Part shown: positions 20,296 to 34,807 of the stretch, one piece after another
How positions within the stretch are numbered: the stretch's first letter is position 1
Layout: every line of letters begins with the position of its first letter
NCBI GenBank assembly: GCA_027494115.1
Contig: JAOSJL010000001.1
Coordinates: 2,307,501 to 2,371,500, forward strand
DNA: 64,000 bases
Direction: 5' to 3'
Source of the DNA: Acidimicrobiia bacterium
GTDB taxonomy: Bacteria > Actinomycetota > Acidimicrobiia > IMCC26256 > JAOSJL01
Program-made: the position numbers and the translations under genes
The notes under the pieces: generated by a model
Databases searched by the model: none
What the model saw: the letters and a program-made list of their open reading frames with translations, nothing else
What the model was told of the DNA's origin: nothing

Positions 20296-22640
20296 GTGAG
20301 AGCCCTGACGGCGAGTCGGTTCCGGGTACGACGCGCGCTCGTCGCCGGGGGTGTGGCCGTCCTGGCCGCGATCACCCTCGCAGCCACCGCCGTGTTTTCC
20401 GGTGCCCTGCGGCTTCCGAGCGCCTCGGCATCGGAAGCCGCCGACGAGAACGTCGCTGTCCCGGTGGAGCGTGTCCTCGTGATCTCGATCCCCACGGTCA
20501 CGTGGGAGGATCTGAGCCTCGCGGAGCTACCGCATCTCAACGGTCTACTCGACGAATCGGGAATCGCGAACCTTGCGGTGCGGGGTGTGGGTCGCACGCC
20601 GAGAGCCGGTGACGGGTACCTCACGATTGGTGCGGGCACACGCGCGCGGGGTTCGGTGGCGTTCGACGGGCTCGCCTTCCAGGTCGACGAACGCTACGGC
20701 AGCGGTTCGGCCGAGGAGGACTTCGAACGGCGTACAGGTCAGGAGCTGTCGGACGCGATCTTCAGCCTCGCGCTGCCTGCGATCGTCGAGCGTAACGAGG
20801 ATCTGCGTTTCGACGCCGAGATCGGAGCACTCGGTGATGCCCTGAACGACGCCGGCATCGGGCGGGCCGTCATCGCCAACGCCGACCGGGGGTGCCGGAT
20901 CTCGACGTCACCTACGGTCGCGAAGCGGTCCTGGGCCTCATGGACAGCGACGGAGTGGTTCCCGCGGGCCAGGTCAATCGGGATCTGCTCGTCGACGATC
21001 CCGAGGCGGCGTTCGGCGTCCGTCTGGATCCCGATGCCGTCGAGGCAGCCTTCGAGCAGGTGTGGGATGCAGATTCCGTCGTCCTCGTCGAGGCCTCCGA
21101 CCTCGTGCGCGCCGACGCCTACCGACCCTTCGTGGCACCCGAGCGGCGCACGGACTTCCTCGTCCAGGCGCTGGAATCGAGTGACGAGATCATCGGTCGG
21201 GTCCTCGAGCATGTCGACCCCGAGACCGACGCCGTCTTGGTCGTCGGCCCATACCACGCAGGCGGACGAACGAACCTGAGCGTGGCGGGACTACGCCGGG
21301 CCGGTCTGGAGCCTGGCCTTCTGCGCTCCGCAAGTGTCCGGCGATCAGGATTCGTCGCGACGGTCGACATCGCCCCGACGATTCTGGAGTTGCTCGATGT
21401 CGAGCGACCGTCGTCGATGGAAGGCCGGGCCTTCGAGCGGGGCGCGACCGGGGGCGACGCCGCCCAACGCCGGGCATTTCTGATCGAAGCCAACGACGCG
21501 GCGCGGTTTCGCGACAACATGGTCACGCCGGTCGCGCAGGCCTTCACCATCGCCAACGTCCTCCTGTTCGCGCTGGCCGTCCTCGCACTCACCCGCGGAC
21601 AGCGACGATCCCGTCGCATCGTCGCCTTCGGAGCGCTGGCCCTTCTCGGGATCCTGCCTGCCACCTATCTGGCCGGGATGATCGACTTCTACCGCTATCC
21701 GGTCGGGCGGTACTGGGTCTTCCTCGTCGGTGTCGGTCTGTTGATCGGGGCACTGGCGACCGTGTTCGCGCGGCGCTGGACCGACGCGCTCATCATCACG
21801 CTCTCGGTGATCCTCGGGGTCCAGTTCGTCGACGTCGTGCTCGGTGCGCCTCTCCAACTGAACACCGTGTTCGGATACTCGCCGACGGTGGCCGGTCGTT
21901 TTGCGGGATTCGGCAACCTCGCGTTCGCTCAGATCGCCGGCGCCGCGGTACTGCTGGCCGCTCTCGTCGCCAACAGAGTGGGGGGACGTCGCGGGGCCAA
22001 GGTCGGCGTCGGGATCCTCGTGTTCACGCTCGCGATGGTCGGCATGCCCGTGTGGGGTTCCGATGTCGGTGGCGTACTCACACTCGTGCCGACGACGATC
22101 GTGATGGGAATGCTCATGCTCGGTGCGAAGGTGCGTGCGCGAACCCTCGTGTGGGTCGGCGTCGCGACGGTCGCGGTCATCGGGGTATTCGCCACTCTCG
22201 ACCTGCTCCGCCCGGCGCAAAGCCGCACGCACCTGGGTCGTCTCGTCGAGCGCATCGTCGACGACGGTCCCGGAGCCCTGGAAACGGTCGTGCTTCGCAA
22301 GCTCGGTGCCAACATCTCGGTGCTCACGCGTTCCGTGTGGACGCTCATGGTTCCTGTGTTGGTGATCTTCCTCGCCGTGCAGGTGTGGCGCTCACGGGGG
22401 CGCCTGCGCGCGGTCCAAGCGGCGATACCGGAGCTGAGGGCGGCACTCGTCGGCCTCATGATCGCCGGCGGTTTGGGTTTCGCCCTCAACGACTCGGGCA
22501 TCGCCGTGCCGGGCCTGATGCTCGGCGTGATCAACGGGTCACTCGTCTATCTGGCACTGGTGGTACGCGAACCCGAACCACCACTGTACGTGGGCGAGGA
22601 ACCTGAATCCGATGCCGTGAGCACCGGGATCAGGTCGTGA
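20296..22640 (+). CDS. Alkaline-phosphatase-superfamily-like polytopic membrane protein (copy 1), frame interrupted once
   Basis: GTG 20296 begins a protein of about 780 residues. It has a signal anchor (LVAGGVAVLAAITLAATAVF), an extracytoplasmic domain of about 400 residues and then about eight membrane helices. The outer domain starts VERVLVISIPTVTWEDL…LPHLNGLL and contains GDGYLTIGAGTRA, the layout of alkaline-phosphatase-superfamily enzymes (TIGAGTRA near the nucleophile position). The first metal-binding Asp of such enzymes is not obvious. The frame changes in GGGGG at 20888-20892. It resembles the gene at 50051-52369 throughout. Position in a steA-steB-WecA-like cluster suggests an envelope-polymer role, which is inference. 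Confidence 0.75.
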
Positions 22641-23496
22641 GCGCACTGGGTGGTCTCGCCGTGTGGGCGATCGCGTTCCTCGTCGGCCTGCTCGCCGTGC
22701 GTTATCTCGTCGTGAGCGCCGACGCGCTGTCGAGCGCTCCTGTCCTGTTACGGACGAACCACCGTGGCCACCGGGTCCCGGCGTCCGGGGGATCCTCGTC
22801 GTGTTCGCCGTCCTGATCGTGGAGGCCGGGCGTTCCATGCTGGAAGCGCTCGGTCTCGGCGCGGAGCCCGGCGCCAACGTCGCCCGCACGCTGGTCTTGT
22901 TTGCGTGCTTCGCGTTCGGGCTGTTGGGATTCGTCGACGACGTTCTCGGCGACGCCGGGGACAGGGGCTATCGGGGTCACGTACGCGCCCTGGCCCAGGG
23001 ACGCGTCACCACGGGCATTCTCAAGCTCCTCGGCGGCGCTGCGGCGGCACTCGTCCTCGTCGCCGTCCCCGACTTCGTGAGCGGAAAACGCCTCATCGCC
23101 GACGCGGTGCTGATCGCCCTCGCGGCGAACCTCGGCAATCTGCTCGACCGGGCTCCGGGACGCACGATCAAGGTCGCTCTCGTCGCCTACGCCCCCCTTG
23201 CCCTGCTCGCCGGCTCCAGCCCGGTGGGCATCGCGGTGGCACCCGTCATGGGAGCGTCCACGGGCGTACTACTGGACGACCTGCGCGAGCGGGTCATGCT
23301 CGGCGACGCGGGCGCCAACGTCATCGGTGCCGTCCTGGGTCTCATGGCCGTGCTGGAGTTGGGTCGCGGTGCCCGTACCGTCGTTCTCGTGGTTCTCTTG
23401 GTCCTGAACGTGGCGGCCGAGATGGTCTCCTTCTCGACCGTCATCGAAAAGACGCCCTGGCTCCGTCGCTTCGACGAGGCCGGACAGAGAGACTGA
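22637..23496 (+). CDS. WecA/MraY-like polyprenyl-phosphate sugar-1-phosphate transferase, frame interrupted once
   Basis: GTG 22637 overlaps the preceding stop. The N-terminal membrane helix (VWAIAFLVGLLAVRYLVV) leads to NHRGHRVPASGG, the family's cytoplasmic substrate loop. GLLGFVDDVLGD near residue 95 carries the Asp-Asp pair, and NLLDRAPGR near 170 the next conserved loop. GDAGANVIGAVLGL near 225 is the late conserved loop. Such enzymes load a sugar phosphate on undecaprenyl or decaprenyl phosphate. The frame changes in GGGGG at 22787-22791, where one more G joins …VPASGG to ILVVFAVLI…. Probably an envelope-glycan initiation enzyme; the sugar is unknown. Confidence 0.8.
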
Positions 23497-23512
23497 ACGG
23501 GTCGCTCGGCCT

Positions 23513-27497
<3,985 letters not shown>

Positions 27498-28354
27498 ACG
27501 CGTACAGGCGCGACCTCGTGCGCTACAGCAGTTTTCTTCGCAAGCGCGGCGTCAGTGATCCTTCGTCGATCGGTGAACAGGAAGTTCTCGAGTATGTGGA
27601 GGATTTGCGCAGCGCCACCGACGATGACGGCACGGCACGTTTTGCCGCTTCCTCCATCGCGCGCGCCCTCGTGGCGGTGCGGTCGTTCCACGGGTTCTGT
27701 GCCTCCGAAGGGCTGTTGGCGACCGACCCGAGCGAGGAGGTCGGGGGACCGCGTGTCCCTCCGGGGATCCCCAAGGCACTGACCGAACCAGAGGTCGAGG
27801 CCTTGCTCGAGACCGTGGCCGGCGACGACGCCCGAGCAGACCGTGACCGGGCGATCCTGGAAACGCTCTACGCCACCGGCATCCGGATCAGTGAGCTCGT
27901 CGGCCTGGATCTCGACGACATCGACCTGGAGTCGGGCACGATTCGGGTGATCGGAAAGGGCGACAAGGAACGGGTGGTTCCCGTCGGACGCACTGCACGG
28001 AGTGTGCTGCAGGCATATCTCACGTCGGGCCGAGTGGAGCTCGTCGGCAGCGGTCGGGGTTCGGGGGTTCCGCTGTGTTCCTCAACGCCCGCGGGGGACG
28101 GCTCACGCGGCAGGGCTGCTGGAAGATCGTCGGGCTCGCCGGGCGGCGCGCGGGCCTGTCCGACCGGCTGTCACCCCATGTCCTGCGCCACTCGTGCGCT
28201 ACGCACATGCTCGATCATGGTGCCGACATCCGAGTGGTCCAGGAGCTTCTCGGCCACGCCAGCATTTCGACCACGCAGGTGTACACGAAGGTCTCTCCCG
28301 ACCGCCTCCGCGCTGTCTACGAGGCAGCACACCCTCGAGCGGTACGATGAGGCC

Positions 28355-28693
28355 ATGAACGACGTGGCACACGCGCCCCGACGCGACAAGCTCGCCGATG
28401 AACGGCGGCATCTCGTCGAGCAGCTCGCCCAACTCGGCTACGGACCCGAGGGCCAGCTCGACTACGACGAGGGCTTCGCGGACACCGGCCAGGTCACGGC
28501 CGAGAGGGGCGAGGCCGAGGCGCTCGCCGGAACTCTGACCGAACAACTCACAGACGTCGACGACGCTCTCGCCAAGCTCGACGACGGTCGCTACGGTCGC
28601 TGTGAGGGCTGCAAAGGCACGATTCCGGAGGCTCGCCTCGAGGCGATGCCGGCGGCGCGCCTCTGCATCGCGTGCGCCTCCTCGAATTCCTGA
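28355..28693 (+). CDS. DksA/TraR-type zinc finger protein
   Basis: A 112-residue protein from ATG 28355, 5 nt after xerD. The N-terminal half is a coiled coil (DKLADERRHLVEQLAQLGY… and AEALAGTLTEQLTDVDDALAKL). The C-terminal finger is RCEGCKGTIPEARLEAMP…LCIACAS, a C-X2-C…C-X2-C zinc site typical of TraR/DksA proteins that enter the RNA polymerase secondary channel. YGRCEGC is the family's usual entry to the finger. A transcription role is a family inference. Confidence 0.85.
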   Translation: MNDVAHAPRRDKLADERRHLVEQLAQLGYGPEGQLDYDEGFADTGQVTAERGEAEALAGTLTEQLTDVDDALAKLDDGRYGRCEGCKGTIPEARLEAMPAARLCIACASSNS

Positions 28694-29271
28694 ACTCCCC
28701 GTCGGACGGTTCCCCGAGCGGTGCCGCTGTGCCGCACACCTCCCACTTCCTGCACCTGGCCCGTCGCTTCTTCGCGTCCCTCTCACCGACGCCGCTGGAT
28801 CAGAACGAGACGGGCTGGGTCCGGGCGACGCTGACTCCCCCCGAGATCGCGCTCTTCGACGCCATGCCCCTCCACGACCGCCGCCACGCGCTCGACGTGG
28901 CGCGACGTGTCGACCAATCGCTCCTCGGCACAGCCGAACGAGGGGATCGCCGGTGGATGGTGGCGGCTCTTCTCCACGACGTGGGGAAGGCCGAATCGGG
29001 TCTCGGCGTACCCGGACGGGTCATGGCCACCCTCCTCGCCTGGGTGTGGGGGAGGGAGACGGTGGCTGCCTGGGCAGGCCGGCCCGGAGTGAGGGGCCGA
29101 AGCGGGCTCTACATCGACCATCCCGACCGGGGAGCGGAGCTGATCCTCGTGGCGGGTGGACCCCCGGAGGCCGCGGCGTGGGCCCGCCTGCACCAGCAAA
29201 CCGGCACAGCGACGGTTCCGGGAATGCCAGACATCGTCCGTGCGGCACTCGCCGCCGCCGACGACGACTGA
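28672..29271 (+). CDS. HD-domain protein (possible phosphohydrolase)
   Basis: The protein has up to 199 residues. Starts at GTG 28672 (overlapping the DksA-like gene) or GTG 28729 are both possible; the conserved part begins near FLHLARRFFASL, which favours the later one. HDVGKAESGL near residue 105 is the HD metal site, and an upstream DRRHALDVARRV supplies the first His. A later HPDRGAELI holds another His. HD proteins hydrolyse phosphate esters of nucleotides or second messengers; the substrate is unknown. Confidence 0.75.
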   Translation: MRLLEFLNSPSDGSPSGAAVPHTSHFLHLARRFFASLSPTPLDQNETGWVRATLTPPEIALFDAMPLHDRRHALDVARRVDQSLLGTAERGDRRWMVAALLHDVGKAESGLGVPGRVMATLLAWVWGRETVAAWAGRPGVRGRSGLYIDHPDRGAELILVAGGPPEAAAWARLHQQTGTATVPGMPDIVRAALAAADDD

Positions 29272-29287
29272 CCCGAGACGAGGACGA

Positions 29288-29310
29288 GCGCCGCAGGTAT
29301 CCTGCGGCGC
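29288..29310 (+). terminator. Perfect 10-bp hairpin after HD-domain gene
   Basis: gcgccgcagg and cctgcggcgc form a perfect 10-bp stem with a three-base loop (tat), 17 nt after the stop codon at 29271. There is no T tract. Position between two genes suggests a transcription terminator. Confidence 0.6.
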
Positions 29311-29394
29311 CCGAGTCGAGGCAAAGGAACCCGAGACGAGTCGAGGCAAAGGAACGCGAGACGAGGGAAAGGGACCCGAGACGAGCGGTCAAGG
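29311..29394 (+). repeat. Tandem repeat of about 25 bp, roughly three copies
   Basis: Units of the form cgagtcgaggcaaaggaac begin at about 29312 and 29337 with near-identical sequence; a third, shortened copy starts near 29362 (cgagggaaagggacccgag). The array fills the gap between the hairpin and the ribosome site of the next gene. It has no coding support. Confidence 0.6.
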
Positions 29395-29424
29395 TGCACG
29401 GGTGGGTCTGCCGATAGAGGAAAC

Positions 29425-29961
29425 GTGGACGACCAGTACTTCGTCCGGACGCACCCCGGGTACCAGGGCGGCGCCACGGACCGCGACCTCGAGGGCGACA
29501 CGCGCGGCCGACCCCGCTACCGGGGTATCGGGCGCGCCAAGATCGCTCTCATCGTCCTCGTGGTCGTGGTGGGCGGCTGGTTGCTGTGGGCGAGACAGAC
29601 CGAGGGCGGCATCTCGGCCCGCATCGAGGACGGCGTCGACTGGATCCGTTCGGCTGTCGGCCTCGACGACACCGACCCGACGCTGCGCAACGCCGAGGAT
29701 GCGTTCGGGGATGTGTACGACTCGCAGGGCAACTACCTGGTCGACGGAGAACGACTGGAAGTTCTCATGCCCGAAGTGGACTGGTCGTCCGACCTGGACT
29801 GGCAGGTGTGTCCCGGTGCGCGGGCGGTCGTGATCGTGGTTCCGACGGCGGGGGGGACCCGAAGCCGGCTCCTCCTGGACGGCGAACGGATCGGCAAGGA
29901 CGTCGAAGGCGTCGCGGTGTGCCCGACCGACTACGGGAATCCCGCGCCCTGGGAGCGGTGA
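29425..29961 (+). CDS. Single-pass membrane protein of unknown function
   Basis: A 178-residue protein from GTG 29425 with gagg eight bases upstream. Residues 1-38 are polar and Tyr/Gly/Arg-rich, followed by one membrane helix (IALIVLVVVVGGWLLWA, about 40-56) and an outside domain of about 120 residues containing two cysteines (WQVCPG and VAVCPT) that could form a disulphide. I recognise no family. It lies between the tandem repeat and the convergent trpS gene. Confidence 0.65.
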   Translation: MDDQYFVRTHPGYQGGATDRDLEGDTRGRPRYRGIGRAKIALIVLVVVVGGWLLWARQTEGGISARIEDGVDWIRSAVGLDDTDPTLRNAEDAFGDVYDSQGNYLVDGERLEVLMPEVDWSSDLDWQVCPGARAVVIVVPTAGGTRSRLLLDGERIGKDVEGVAVCPTDYGNPAPWER

Positions 29962-29992
29962 TGCTCCGACCGCAGCCCGGTCGCCACCCCGG

Positions 29993-31006
<1,014 letters not shown>

Positions 31007-31020
31007 CTACGATCCCGGTG

Positions 31021-31857
31021 ATGGCGTACGAGGTCGCGACCCCTGTGTACGAGGGGCCTTTCGACCTGCTCCTGCACCTCATCCTCTCCGAAGAGGTCGA
31101 CCTGTGGGAGATCCCGCTCGCGCGCATCATCGACGCGTATCTCGAAGAGGTGGAGCGTCTCGAAAAGCTCGATCTCGATGTCGCTACGGAGTTTCTCCTG
31201 ATAGCCGCGACGCTGATCGAGCTCAAGGCGCGGCGCCTCCTTCCGGGTTCCGACGACGTCGAGATCGACGAAGACCTCTTGCGCTTCGAGGAACGCGACC
31301 TGCTGCTCGCACGGCTCCTGGAATGCAAGACCTTCAAGGACGCCGCATCAGCACTGGCCGCCCGCACCCGGGTGGCTTCTCGCTCGGTGCCGCGACGGGT
31401 CGGGCCCGAGGAGCCCTACCGTTCGCTGGTACCGGACCCTCTGGAACACGTCGCCGCGACGACGCTTCGCGACGCGGCGATCCGTGCCTTGACGGTGCCC
31501 GAGAGGCCGATCGTGTCGACCGACCACGTCGCTCCGATTCGTGCGAGCGTCAAAGACGCCGTGGCCACGGTGTCGGCGATGTTGCAGATGTCGGGTCCGA
31601 CCACGTTCCGGGCCCTGGTCGTGGGTGTCACCGAACGACTCGAACTGGTGGTGCGCTTCCTCGCTGTCCTGGAGTTGTTCAAGCAGGGTGCGGTGGAGAT
31701 CGACCAGGCCACGACCTTCGGGGAGCTCACCGTCCGGCCCGTCGAACTCGGCGTGGGCACGACCGAACGGGTCTCACTCGACGACTGGGGTGAAGACGCC
31801 GAAGACGAAGACGCCGAAGACACAGACGCCACGACTGAGGAGAGCGCGCGACCGTGA
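31021..31857 (+). CDS. scpA: Segregation and condensation protein A
   Basis: A 278-residue protein from ATG 31021. The N-terminal ScpA block EGPFDLLLHLILSEEVDLWEIPLARI and the LATEFLLIAATLIELKARRLLP-type helix are clear, and the C-terminal winged helix (FLAVLELFKQGAVEIDQATTFGELTV) is intact. ScpA is the kleisin that links SMC heads and binds ScpB. It is followed by scpB at 10 nt. An acidic tail (EDAEDEDAEDTD) is an extra feature. Confidence 0.96.
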   Translation: MAYEVATPVYEGPFDLLLHLILSEEVDLWEIPLARIIDAYLEEVERLEKLDLDVATEFLLIAATLIELKARRLLPGSDDVEIDEDLLRFEERDLLLARLLECKTFKDAASALAARTRVASRSVPRRVGPEEPYRSLVPDPLEHVAATTLRDAAIRALTVPERPIVSTDHVAPIRASVKDAVATVSAMLQMSGPTTFRALVVGVTERLELVVRFLAVLELFKQGAVEIDQATTFGELTVRPVELGVGTTERVSLDDWGEDAEDEDAEDTDATTEESARP

Positions 31858-31867
31858 GTCACCGAAC

Positions 31868-32554
31868 GTGAGCAACGACACGGAACCCGACGTCGACCTG
31901 ACCCGCCACGCGACCCGGCGTGCCATGGAGGCCGTCCTGCTCGCTGCCATCGAACCCGTCGAACCGGGAATGCTCGCCCAGTTGCTCGAGGTTCCCGTCA
32001 CCACGGTCGGTGAGATCGCCGAGGAGCTCCGAGTCGAGTACGAGAACCAGGAACGCGGGTTCGCTCTGGTGCATGTGGCGGGCGGATACAGGTACCAGAC
32101 ACATCCGTCGCAGGCGGAGTATGTCGAGCGATTCGTGCTCGAGGGGCAACACCCGCGTCTGTCTCCCGCAGCGCTGGAGACCTTGGCCATCGTGGCCTAC
32201 AAGCAACCGATCTCCCGTGGTCAGATCTCCGCGGTTCGCGGCGTCAACGTCGACGGGGTCGCTCGCACTCTGCTCGCACGTGGTTACATCGAAGAAGTCG
32301 GTCGAGACCCCGGCCCGGGCAACGCCACGCTCTACGGAACAACGCAGTTGTTCCTCGAGCGTCTCGGTCTCGCTTCTCTCGACGACCTGCCGTCACTCGG
32401 CGATTTCGTTCCGGACGCCACGGTCGTCGAAGCGCTCGAGCGTGGGCTGCGTGCACCCGACAGCGCTCCGGACACCGTTCCCGACACCCTCTCCGACGGT
32501 TTTTCCGACGATCTTTCCGACAGCGCGGCCGACGTCGCTCCCGACGACGGGTGA
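31868..32554 (+). CDS. scpB: Segregation and condensation protein B
   Basis: A 228-residue protein from GTG 31868. Two winged-helix domains are seen: AMEAVLLAAIEPVEPGMLAQLL… and LSPAALETLAIVAYKQPISRGQI…VRGVNVDGVARTLLARGYIEEVGR…, the latter being the ScpB signature. The C-terminus is a low-complexity tail of repeated PDS/SDD units (about 190-228). ScpB dimers complete the SMC-ScpAB condensin. The stop overlaps the rluB start by 4 nt. Confidence 0.95.
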   Translation: MSNDTEPDVDLTRHATRRAMEAVLLAAIEPVEPGMLAQLLEVPVTTVGEIAEELRVEYENQERGFALVHVAGGYRYQTHPSQAEYVERFVLEGQHPRLSPAALETLAIVAYKQPISRGQISAVRGVNVDGVARTLLARGYIEEVGRDPGPGNATLYGTTQLFLERLGLASLDDLPSLGDFVPDATVVEALERGLRAPDSAPDTVPDTLSDGFSDDLSDSAADVAPDDG

Positions 32555-33333
32555 GCGCACCCGACGGCGAGAAACTCCAGAAGGTCCTGGCCCGCGCGGG
32601 TCTCGGTTCGCGCAGAACCTGCGAACAGTTCATCGCTGCCGGACGAGTAGCCGTGAACGGAGAAACAGCGACAGTGGGCCGTCGCGTCGATGTGAACGAA
32701 GATCTCGTCACCTTCGACGGTTCCCGGATTCCGGTGCGACCCGGGCTCGTCCACTACCTGTGCAACAAGCCGTTGGGAACGGTGACGACAGTCGTAGACA
32801 CGCACGGCCGGCCCACGGTCGTGGATCTCGTCCCCGCTGAGCCGCGGGTATTCCCCGTCGGTCGGCTCGACATCGACACCTCCGGGCTCCTGATCCTCAC
32901 CAACGACGGAGACCTCACGCAGATACTCACGCATCCGAGTCACGGAGTCCCGAAAACCTATCTGGTCGAGGTCGAGGGTCTTCCGGGGCCTGACGCTCTC
33001 CGTCGGCTGCGCGAGGGTGTCGATCTCGACGATGGGCGGACGGCCCCTGTGGGCGCGCGCGTTCTGGAACGCCGGGACGACTCGGCCGCTCTGGAGCTGA
33101 TCCTTCACGAAGGGCGCAACAGGCAGGTGCGGCGCATGTGTGAGACCGTGAGCCATCCGGTTCTCCGCCTCGTTCGGACACGGATCGGAAACCTCGCCGA
33201 TACATCTCTGGCACCGGGGGAGTGGCGCGAGCTCACCGATTTCGAAGTGCGCGCGTTGTACGCCGCCGCGGGCACCACGACGGACGCCGATGCAGGCACC
33301 AATGCGGGCGGCGGAGACGAGGCCGAAGGGTAG
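32551..33333 (+). CDS. rluB: RsuA/RluB-family 23S rRNA pseudouridine synthase
   Basis: GTG 32551 overlaps scpB. An S4 domain (EKLQKVLARAGLGSRRTCEQFI) is followed by the catalytic motif VGRLDIDTSGLLILTNDG (Asp near residue 111) and the RNRQVRRM block near 190. In E. coli RluB makes pseudouridine at 23S U2605; the mycobacterial gene in this position (Rv1711) is of the same group. Here U2605 is the first exon base after intron 3. Specificity is a family inference. Confidence 0.9.
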   Translation: MSAPDGEKLQKVLARAGLGSRRTCEQFIAAGRVAVNGETATVGRRVDVNEDLVTFDGSRIPVRPGLVHYLCNKPLGTVTTVVDTHGRPTVVDLVPAEPRVFPVGRLDIDTSGLLILTNDGDLTQILTHPSHGVPKTYLVEVEGLPGPDALRRLREGVDLDDGRTAPVGARVLERRDDSAALELILHEGRNRQVRRMCETVSHPVLRLVRTRIGNLADTSLAPGEWRELTDFEVRALYAAAGTTTDADAGTNAGGGDEAEG

Positions 33334-33345
33334 GCTCGCCCTCCT

Positions 33346-33709
33346 ATGCGGTTGCTGGCTCTACGCGGCGCGATCACCTGCGCCGAGAACACCAAGGAGG
33401 AGGTCAGGTCGCAGACCGGGCGTCTCGTGGGGGAGATGCTGTCCCGGAACGGCCTCGACACCGACGATCTCGTGAGCGTCATCTTCACCGCCACCGACGA
33501 TCTCACGGCGGAGTTCCCGGCCGCGGCCGCCCGCTCGGAAGGCCTCGGGCACGTTCCCCTTGCTGTGTGCACGCGAGCTCGGTATCGACGGAGCGGTGGA
33601 GCGCTGTATCCGTGTTCTGATGCACTGTTACACCGACAGAGCCCGAGAAGATCTTCACCACGTGTATCTCGACGGCGCGCGTGCGCTGCGCGACGACCTT
33701 CCCGAGTAG
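33346..33709 (+). CDS. aroH: Chorismate mutase, AroH type, frame interrupted once
   Basis: ATG 33346 opens MRLLALRGAITCAENTKEEV, the AroH fold's N-terminus, with DDLVSVIFTATDDLTAEFPA after it. The rest, in another frame, reads LCARELGIDGAVERCIRVLMHC and HHVYLDGARALRDDLPE to TAG 33709, matching the family's catalytic C-terminal part. The frame changes in cccc at 33556-33559 (two more C, or one fewer). The enzyme converts chorismate to prephenate, directly upstream of prephenate dehydrogenase. Complete length of about 121 residues is typical. Confidence 0.88.
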
Positions 33710-33711
33710 AC

Positions 33712-34797
33712 GTGAAACGCGTCGCTCTCGTCGGTACCGGACTGATCGGAGGATCGATCGGCCTCGCCCTTCGTTCCCGGGACGTGGAAGTCGTGGGATT
33801 CGACACGCTTCCCGAGCGCGCTCACGAAGCTGTGGAGCTCGGAGCGCTCGACCGCGTGGTCACCGGACCCGACGCGTGTGCCGGTGTCGACCTGGCCGTG
33901 GTCGCTGTGCCGGTGAACGATGTGGTCGGGGCGGCGACGGCACTGCTCGACGTCGGTGTGGCGGTGGTCACCGACGTCGCGTCCGTCAAGGCTCCCGTGG
34001 TCCACGGGGTGGAAGCCGCCCGTGCCGACGCCGCAGGGCGCTTCGTCGGCGGGCACCCGATGGCCGGGTCCGAGCAGGAAGGGGTGGCGGGTGCCGAGAG
34101 CCGCCTCTTCGAGGGAAGCGCGTGGGTGCTGACTCCCACACCCCGGACCGACGCCGACGCCTTCGCCGCTGTTCGCTCGCTGGTGGATCTGACCGGCGGT
34201 GAAGCCGTGGCGCTCGACCCCGATGAGCACGACGCTCTCGTCGCAATGGTGAGCCACGTGCCCCAACTCGCTGCGTCGACGCTGATGGACCTGGCCGCGC
34301 AGCGGGGGGCCGACCATCGGGCGCTCCTTCGTCTGGCCGCAGGCGGCTTTCGCGACATGACCCGGATCGCCGCGGCCGACCCGGCGATCTGGCCCGACAT
34401 CTGCGTGAGCAACCGGGATGCGATCGTGGCAGCACTCGACCGGTATCTCGAGGCCCTGGAGGGAATCCGGAACGTCGTCGCCACGGGCGAGCGCCAGGGA
34501 CTCCTCGAGGTCCTGGAGCGGGCCCGCACCGCTCGACGCAATCTGCCAGTCGGTGCGACGGACGCATCCGATCTCGTGGAGCTGCGCGTCCCGGTCGCCG
34601 ACCGCCCGGGCGTCCTCGCCGAGGTCACGACGACCGCCGGTCGCCTGGGCGTGAACATCACCGACGTCGAGATCGCACACTCGACAGAGGGTCGCGCCGG
34701 TGTCCTCGTGATCACGACCTCTCGCGAGGGCTCGCGGGAGCTCGAGGCAGCGCTTGTCTCAGCCGGCTATCACCCCGCGATCTCTCCGATCACGTGA
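33712..34797 (+). CDS. tyrA: Prephenate dehydrogenase with C-terminal ACT domain
   Basis: A 361-residue protein from GTG 33712, two bases after aroH. The NAD-binding motif GTGLIGGSIGLAL is at residues 8-20. The catalytic block GGHPMAGSEQEGV is near residue 115 and DEHDALVAMVSHVPQL near 170. An ACT domain (LRVPVADRPGVLAEVTTTAGRL…) occupies about residues 290-355 and should give feedback control by tyrosine. It makes 4-hydroxyphenylpyruvate. The gene links aroH and aroA in a shikimate/tyrosine block. Confidence 0.93.
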   Translation: MKRVALVGTGLIGGSIGLALRSRDVEVVGFDTLPERAHEAVELGALDRVVTGPDACAGVDLAVVAVPVNDVVGAATALLDVGVAVVTDVASVKAPVVHGVEAARADAAGRFVGGHPMAGSEQEGVAGAESRLFEGSAWVLTPTPRTDADAFAAVRSLVDLTGGEAVALDPDEHDALVAMVSHVPQLAASTLMDLAAQRGADHRALLRLAAGGFRDMTRIAAADPAIWPDICVSNRDAIVAALDRYLEALEGIRNVVATGERQGLLEVLERARTARRNLPVGATDASDLVELRVPVADRPGVLAEVTTTAGRLGVNITDVEIAHSTEGRAGVLVITTSREGSRELEAALVSAGYHPAISPIT

Positions 34798-34807
34798 GGC
34801 ATGTGCC

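Noticed and set aside
21345..22232. 295-residue acidic, low-complexity antisense frame within the membrane-protein gene
   Set aside because: Composition (runs of EDxE, DRDxD) is typical of an antisense shadow of helical membrane codons.
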